Source of the DNA: Bryobacterales bacterium
GTDB lineage: Bacteria > Acidobacteriota > Terriglobia > Bryobacterales > Bryobacteraceae
Assembly: GCA_016880505.1 (NCBI GenBank)
Contig: JAEHDI010000982.1
Location: forward strand, 1-6,273
Direction of reading: 5' to 3'
DNA length: 6,273 nt
Under the pieces are notes generated by a model. It did no database searches. It was not told the origin of the DNA and saw only the letters and a program-made list of their open reading frames with translations. The translations under genes were made by a program, and so were the position numbers. This document shows, one piece after another, positions 1 to 3,354 of this stretch (its first letter is position 1; each line of letters opens with the position of its first letter).

Positions 1-480
1 CGGGCGCACGAAAATGTTGAAGTGACCATTCGGCTTGGAGGAGACGTAGGCGAGCCGCATTCCCTCGGGCGAGAAGACGGGGTCGAGGTAGACCTGATCG
101 TCGCTGGTCAGCGCCCGGGTCCGTCCCGTCTGCAGGTCGAGGATTTCAAGCTGGATCTTCGCGCCGTCATCGTCGGCGGTGTAGACGATCCAGCGGCCGT
201 CGGGAGACCACGCGGGAGATGAGTGGTACGTGATCCCGTAGGTCAGTTCATCAGCTTCGCCCGTGCGCGGATCGACCCTCCAGATGGACCCCTGCATTGC
301 GACGGCGATCGATTTCCCGTCCGGCGACCAGCACGGCGCCCAGGGCGTCGAGCCCGGCGCCGGCGGGATGTAGTAGTTGTGCATGTAGTTGCCGGCTTGC
401 CGGACGGCAGGGTACGGGTTTGGCCTCGCCCAAACGGAGAGCGCGACCGCGGCGAGAAGCGGCAGTGCGTTTCGGATCAC
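1..480 (-). CDS. Exported PD40/TolB-like beta-propeller protein, N-terminal 160 residues (partial)
   Basis: The reading frame is open from a GTG at 480-478 to the left edge, so the C-terminus lies outside the window. Residues 1-18 (starting MIRNALPLL, then a hydrophobic run ending VWA) look like a Sec signal peptide, which supports the GTG start. No ATG lies in this frame between the preceding gene and this point, and no clear Shine-Dalgarno is seen. Three PD40 blade motifs follow: WSPDGKSIAV (51-60), WSPDGRWIVY (91-100) and FSPEGMRLAY (136-145). A spacing of 40-45 residues is usual for TolB/WD40-like propellers. Such proteins act in the periplasm or at the cell surface; some are only propellers, others carry a C-terminal amidohydrolase or peptidase domain, and the visible part cannot tell which. 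The gene begins 13 bp after the aldo/keto reductase stop, so it is probably co-transcribed and translationally coupled. Family call is firm; function is unknown. Confidence 0.85.
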   Translation of the reverse strand, partial: MIRNALPLLAAVALSVWARPNPYPAVRQAGNYMHNYYIPPAPGSTPWAPCWSPDGKSIAVAMQGSIWRVDPRTGEADELTYGITYHSSPAWSPDGRWIVYTADDDGAKIQLEILDLQTGRTRALTSDDQVYLDPVFSPEGMRLAYVSSKPNGHFNIFVRP

Positions 481-493
481 ATGCGGAAGAATA

Positions 494-1453
494 CTAGCCG
501 CCGCGGTACTTGAGCAAGGGGGAGGCGCCGGCACGGGCCTGCACGTTGCGCTTCCAGTCTTCGAGCGCCGGGCCGGCGATCGGCTGTCCGCGTTTGCGCA
601 TCGCATCCATCTCGGAAGCGGTTAGCGGCTGGAACTCTCGCGCAAACCGGACGTCGTCCTCGATCTGGCCGATGGTCGTGCAGCCGATGGCGGTGCAATG
701 GACGGGCAGGCTCAGCACGTAGCGCAGGCACTCCCGGACGCTGAACTCGGAAAGCAGCTTGGCGTTGCCGAAGTTTTTCATCCCCTGAATGCCGAGGCCG
801 CGCTCCACCGCAAGGGGCAAGACGAGTTGCTCGAAGCTGAGGTAGGACGGATCGGCGGCGTGGAGCGGCATGAGGATGGTGTCGTACTTGTCATAGCGCT
901 TCAGCATCTCGAGGTGGACGTGAGGGTCGTGGTGGCCGGTGAAGCCGATGAAGCGACACTTGCCGGCTTTCTTCGCCGCTTCAAAGGCCTCGATGGCGCC
1001 GCCGGGTGCGAAGATCCGGTCCACGTCCTCCATTTCGCTCACGGAGTGTATCTGCCAGAGGTCCAGGTAGTCGGTCTTCATCGCCTTTAGCGACAGAGCG
1101 AGGTCGGCTTCGGCTCCCTCGCGCGTGCGCTGAACGCTCTTGGTCGTGATGAAAACGTTCTTTCGGAACTCGGGCAGGACGGCTCCGTAGACTTCCTCCG
1201 ACCGGCCCTTGCCGTAAGCGCGCGCGTTGTCGAAGTAGTTGACGCCGAGGTCATAGGCGCGACGCACGACCGCTTTTGCCTCATCGAGTGGAGCCAGGTC
1301 CAAGCGGCCTCCAGCCTGACCGATCACGGTCAGCTTCTCGCCGGTCTTCCCGAAGACCCGCATTGGAATGTCCCCAGCCTTCGGCTTCTGAGACCTGGCC
1401 GCCGGGGCCGCCAGACCAGCGAAAGCTCCGCCTACGAATACGCGACGTTTCAT
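494..1453 (-). CDS. Tat-exported aldo/keto reductase
   Basis: Encodes 319 aa of the aldo/keto reductase superfamily, NAD(P)H-dependent TIM-barrel oxidoreductases acting on carbonyl compounds or sugars. The catalytic tetrad is visible: D75 and Y80 in YFDNARAYGKGRSEE, K105 in FITTKS, and H136 in LDLWQIHS. The C-terminal IGCTTIGQIEDDVRF (256-270) fits the cofactor-binding segment. The N-terminus MKRRVFVGG is a twin-arginine signal (RRxFxxG) followed by an Ala-rich stretch ending near AARS, so the enzyme is probably folded with cofactor and then exported. The frame stays open upstream to an ATG at 1591, but the start at 1453 is preferred: it has GGAGGAG five bases upstream, it begins exactly at the Tat signal, and the longer form would overlap the methyltransferase gene. 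It lies 64 bp after the methyltransferase and 13 bp before the PD40 gene. The family is clear; the substrate is not. Confidence 0.93.
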   Translation of the reverse strand: MKRRVFVGGAFAGLAAPAARSQKPKAGDIPMRVFGKTGEKLTVIGQAGGRLDLAPLDEAKAVVRRAYDLGVNYFDNARAYGKGRSEEVYGAVLPEFRKNVFITTKSVQRTREGAEADLALSLKAMKTDYLDLWQIHSVSEMEDVDRIFAPGGAIEAFEAAKKAGKCRFIGFTGHHDPHVHLEMLKRYDKYDTILMPLHAADPSYLSFEQLVLPLAVERGLGIQGMKNFGNAKLLSEFSVRECLRYVLSLPVHCTAIGCTTIGQIEDDVRFAREFQPLTASEMDAMRKRGQPIAGPALEDWKRNVQARAGASPLLKYRGG

Positions 1454-1458
1454 GTTTG

Positions 1459-1465
1459 CTCCTCC
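1459..1465 (-). promoter_or_regulatory. Ribosome binding site of the aldo/keto reductase
   Basis: On the minus strand this reads GGAGGAG, five bases before the ATG at 1453. It is the strongest Shine-Dalgarno match in the window. It decides the start of the reductase in favour of 1453, so that the twin-arginine signal is the true N-terminus. Confidence 0.85.
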
Positions 1466-1474
1466 AAGGCTTAC

Positions 1475-1490
1475 CTGCATGATAATGCAG
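1475..1490. repeat. Perfect 6-bp inverted repeat in the methyltransferase/reductase gap
   Basis: CTGCAT and ATGCAG flank a 4-base spacer (GATA on the plus strand). The element sits mid-gap between the methyltransferase stop and the reductase start, about 9 bases upstream of the reductase Shine-Dalgarno. It could be a small operator or a weak RNA hairpin. No U-run follows it, so it is not an intrinsic terminator. On the minus strand the spacer region contains TATCAT, similar to a -10 hexamer, but no good -35 was found. Function is inferred only. Confidence 0.4.
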
Positions 1491-1517
1491 TTCGCCTCCA
1501 GCGGCGAGGCACGGAGG

Positions 1518-2627
1518 TCACAGCAGCAACCGGTAGAAGCGGAACAGGAAGTTATTGATGGGAAGAATCTCCACGCCGCGAAAGCCGGCATCGAGGGCGT
1601 ACCGCCGCAGCGTGGACGGGCGCATCGCCGCGCCAGTACCGGCGGAAGGTTGGTCGGCCATCCCCGAGGGCAGGCAGTGCAGAACGCTGAACCCGTACAT
1701 CAGGCGCTCGACGACGCTAGCGCCGGGCTGGAACTCCTCGCCGACCCGCTCGTCCACCACCAGCACCGCGCCGTCGTCTTTCGCCAGGCGGCGCATGGAG
1801 CGCAGCGCGCCGACCGGGTTCGACATATCGTGGATGCATTCGAACGCGGTGACCAGGTCGTACTGCCCCGCGAGTCCGTTGTCGCCGGCATCCCGGACGA
1901 AGAACCGGACGCGCTCACCAATAGCGTACTGTCCCGCATTCGTCCGGGCGAGTTCGACCGACGGCCCGTCGAGATCGAAGCCGTCCACGCGGACGTTCGG
2001 ATAGTGCAACGCGATGCCGATGCTTGACCAACCCGCGCCGCAGCCGACATCCGCCACGCGGGCTGGACTGGCGCCCGACAAGCGCGCGTGGACTTCCGGA
2101 ATCGCAGGCAGCCACTCCTTGCCCAGTTGATACAGGAACGCGGCGCGGTTGATTCGCGCCTGTCCTTCACGTACGTCAGCGCCGTAGGCCGCGAACGGGA
2201 CCCCGCCGCCGGTGCGAAACGCGGTCAGCAGCGCGTCGATCGGGCGGACTGCTCCGGCGACGATTTGCGCGAGGGGCGCGAGGTAGTTCAGGCTATCGCG
2301 CTGGGCAAGGACCTCGTCATGGCCGGACGGAAGGCAGAAACGCCGCGCGCCGTTCCCGCCTGGGGTCTCTTTCACCTCCAGGATGCCCGCCATGGCCTGC
2401 TGTTCCATCCACTCTCGCGCGTAGCGCTCGTGCGTGCCGGTGCGTGCGGCGAGCTCCACCGAGGTCAGCGGCCCATCGGCGGAAAGCACTTCATAGAACC
2501 CCAGCCGGTCGCCGAGATGGATTGTGAAGATATCGAAGGCTCCAAGCGCCGATTGGAAGAGCCGTTCGATGAATGCATCCCGTCGCGCCGCCGTCTGTTC
2601 GGTTTCGAATTGTGTCGCTGTTACCAT
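1518..2627 (-). CDS. Class I SAM-dependent methyltransferase with N-terminal winged-helix domain
   Basis: Encodes 369 aa. Residues about 20-90 are helical and resemble the winged-helix/dimerisation domain of O-methyltransferase-like proteins (GPLTSVELAARTGTHERYAR at 52-71, then a small beta-wing). The Rossmann methyltransferase fold follows: motif I VADVGCGAGWSS at 191-202, the acidic ribose-binding loop GFDLD at 216-220, RDAGD at 245-249, and motif IV-like AFECIHDM at 261-268. The architecture and length match the Rv2258c-like group, whose substrates are mostly unknown. The ATG at 2627 has GGGAGG five bases upstream; the nearby ATG at 2641 is out of frame. No signal peptide is present, so it is cytoplasmic. 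It is the first gene of the minus-strand cluster and is divergent from the sigma/kinase pair. Despite the winged helix, DNA binding is not implied: in this fold the domain normally serves dimerisation and substrate binding. The family is certain; the methyl acceptor is unknown. Confidence 0.9.
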   Translation of the reverse strand: MVTATQFETEQTAARRDAFIERLFQSALGAFDIFTIHLGDRLGFYEVLSADGPLTSVELAARTGTHERYAREWMEQQAMAGILEVKETPGGNGARRFCLPSGHDEVLAQRDSLNYLAPLAQIVAGAVRPIDALLTAFRTGGGVPFAAYGADVREGQARINRAAFLYQLGKEWLPAIPEVHARLSGASPARVADVGCGAGWSSIGIALHYPNVRVDGFDLDGPSVELARTNAGQYAIGERVRFFVRDAGDNGLAGQYDLVTAFECIHDMSNPVGALRSMRRLAKDDGAVLVVDERVGEEFQPGASVVERLMYGFSVLHCLPSGMADQPSAGTGAAMRPSTLRRYALDAGFRGVEILPINNFLFRFYRLLL

Positions 2628-2632
2628 GGTTG

Positions 2633-2638
2633 CCTCCC
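2633..2638 (-). promoter_or_regulatory. Ribosome binding site of the methyltransferase
   Basis: On the minus strand this reads GGGAGG, five bases before the ATG at 2627. It fixes that start against the ATG at 2641, which is only a few bases upstream but in another frame. Confidence 0.75.
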
Positions 2639-2642
2639 ATGT

Positions 2643-2695
2643 GCTCGGTTCTTTTCCGTAAACTGGTCTTAACCGGGAGGGGTTCGGAACCGAGC
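2643..2695. repeat. Inverted-repeat cluster (GCTCGGTTC / GAACCGAGC and GGTTCGGAACC)
   Basis: GCTCGGTTC at 2643-2651 is the exact reverse complement of GAACCGAGC at 2687-2695, with 35 bases between the arms. Inside lies a perfect odd palindrome, GGTTC-G-GAACC, at 2681-2691, and AACC at 2671-2674 pairs with GGTT at 2681-2684. The same GAACCGAGC word therefore occurs once on each strand, pointing outward to each divergent gene. This suggests paired operator half-sites for a shared regulator, or an RNA/DNA hairpin. The repeats are seen directly; the role is inferred. Confidence 0.5.
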
Positions 2696-2713
2696 GACTT
2701 GCCCCTCATCTGG
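2686..2713 (+). promoter_or_regulatory. Possible ECF-type promoter upstream of the sigma/kinase pair
   Basis: GGAACC at 2686-2691 matches the usual -35 of ECF sigma factors. After 17 bases comes TCTGG at 2709-2713, similar to the TCTGA-type -10. It lies about 50 bases upstream of the sigma start, a sensible place for an autoregulated promoter. The evidence is a short match only. The same hexamer is part of a palindrome, so it could equally be an operator. Confidence 0.3.
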
Positions 2714-2763
2714 GAATGCGAAAAAACGGAGCGGGACCCGACACGCAGGGGCGATTTTTTTCG

Positions 2764-3348
2764 ATGAGCGAGGTCTCCGAAGGCACAGGGCCGGCCGACG
2801 TGACGCAGCTTCTGGGGGAGTTGCGCTCGGGTTCGCGTTCGGCAGCTGGGCGTCTTTTTCCCCTTGTTTAAGAGGAACTTCGGCGACTCGCCAGGGGACA
2901 ACTCCGGCGGGAACACGGTGACCACACGCTACAGCCAACGGCGCTGGTTCACGAGGTATACCTGAAACTTGCGGGTTCAGGGCCCGAGCGATGGAGGGAC
3001 CGGGCGCACTTCCTCGGGATCGCGGCGCGGGCGATGCGCCAGGTCCTTGTGGATCACGCCCGTCGCCGCATGGCGGAGAAGCGCGGAGGACAGTGGGAAC
3101 GGACAACGCTCGCCGAGGGCCGGTACGGCATCGCGGCGACACTGGAGGACCTCGTCGCGCTCGATGCCGCACTCGACCGGCTGGATGCAGTCGATCCACG
3201 CCTACGGCAGGTGGTGGAGCACCGCTACTTCGCGGGTCTTACCGACCGCGAAATCGCGGAGGTGATGGGTATTACGGAGCGAACCGTTCAGCGTGATTGG
3301 GCGCGTGCAAGGGCGTGGCTATACAAGGAGCTATATCCGGCTCCATAG
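2764..3348 (+). pseudogene. ECF sigma factor (Sigma70_ECF family) with an in-frame stop at codon 36
   Basis: Read from ATG 2764 the frame gives a full-length ECF sigma factor of 194 codons, broken only by TAA at 2869-2871. The lesion falls in LFPLV-stop-EELRRLA, where the family normally has Tyr, so a one-base change from TAC or TAT explains it. Downstream everything is conserved: region 2 with HTLQPTALVHEVYLKL (54-69), AHFLGIAARAM (81-91) and VLVDHARRR (94-102), a linker, and region 4 with RYFAGLTDREIAEVMG (154-169) and TVQRDWARARAWLYKEL (174-190). The next in-frame ATG is codon 91 (3034); restart there would give a 104-aa region-4 fragment lacking the core-binding and -10-reading region 2. 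The start at 2764 has only a weak AGGGG about 12 bases upstream. The gene ends 6 bp before the kinase start and is surely its operon partner. It is called a pseudogene as written; a sequencing error or stop readthrough remains possible. Confidence 0.85.
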
Positions 3349-3354
3349 ACGACG

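Larger units (their letters stand above)
2628..2763. promoter_or_regulatory. Divergent intergenic region between the methyltransferase and sigma/kinase units
   Basis: This 136-bp gap between two divergently transcribed units must hold the promoters of both unless transcription reads in from elsewhere. No convincing housekeeping -35/-10 pair was found on either strand. It does contain several inverted repeats built on GGTTC/GAACC (2643-2695), an ECF-like GGAACC element, an A6 run (2721-2726) and a T7 run (2755-2761) just before the sigma start. No open frame in it resembles a protein. Confidence 0.7.

Noticed and set aside
481..493. Terminator between reductase and PD40 gene
   Set aside because: The gap is only 13 bases with no stem plus U-run; the genes look co-transcribed.
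1454..1591. N-terminal extension of the aldo/keto reductase to an ATG at 1591
   Set aside because: The extra 46 residues are Cys/Ser-rich with no family resemblance, overlap the methyltransferase 3' end, and would bury the Tat signal. The strong GGAGGAG site points to 1453.
2088..2672. Plus-strand 194-aa frame, and the 191-aa frame at 1452-2027, opposite the methyltransferase
   Set aside because: They are antisense to a gene with clear motifs, show Arg/Gly-rich composition typical of shadow frames in GC-rich DNA, and match no recognised family.
2716..2763. Upstream in-frame ATG at 2716 as sigma start
   Set aside because: It adds 16 residues with no family similarity and the purines before it (GGGA) abut the ATG. 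Family members usually start shortly before the VTQLL-type helix, which fits 2764.
3034..3348. Stand-alone 104-aa HTH regulator starting at ATG 3034
   Set aside because: It is the C-terminal half of the sigma factor. The preceding 69 bases and beyond, in the same frame, encode sigma region 2, and no ribosome binding site is evident. It may arise by restart but is not the native gene.
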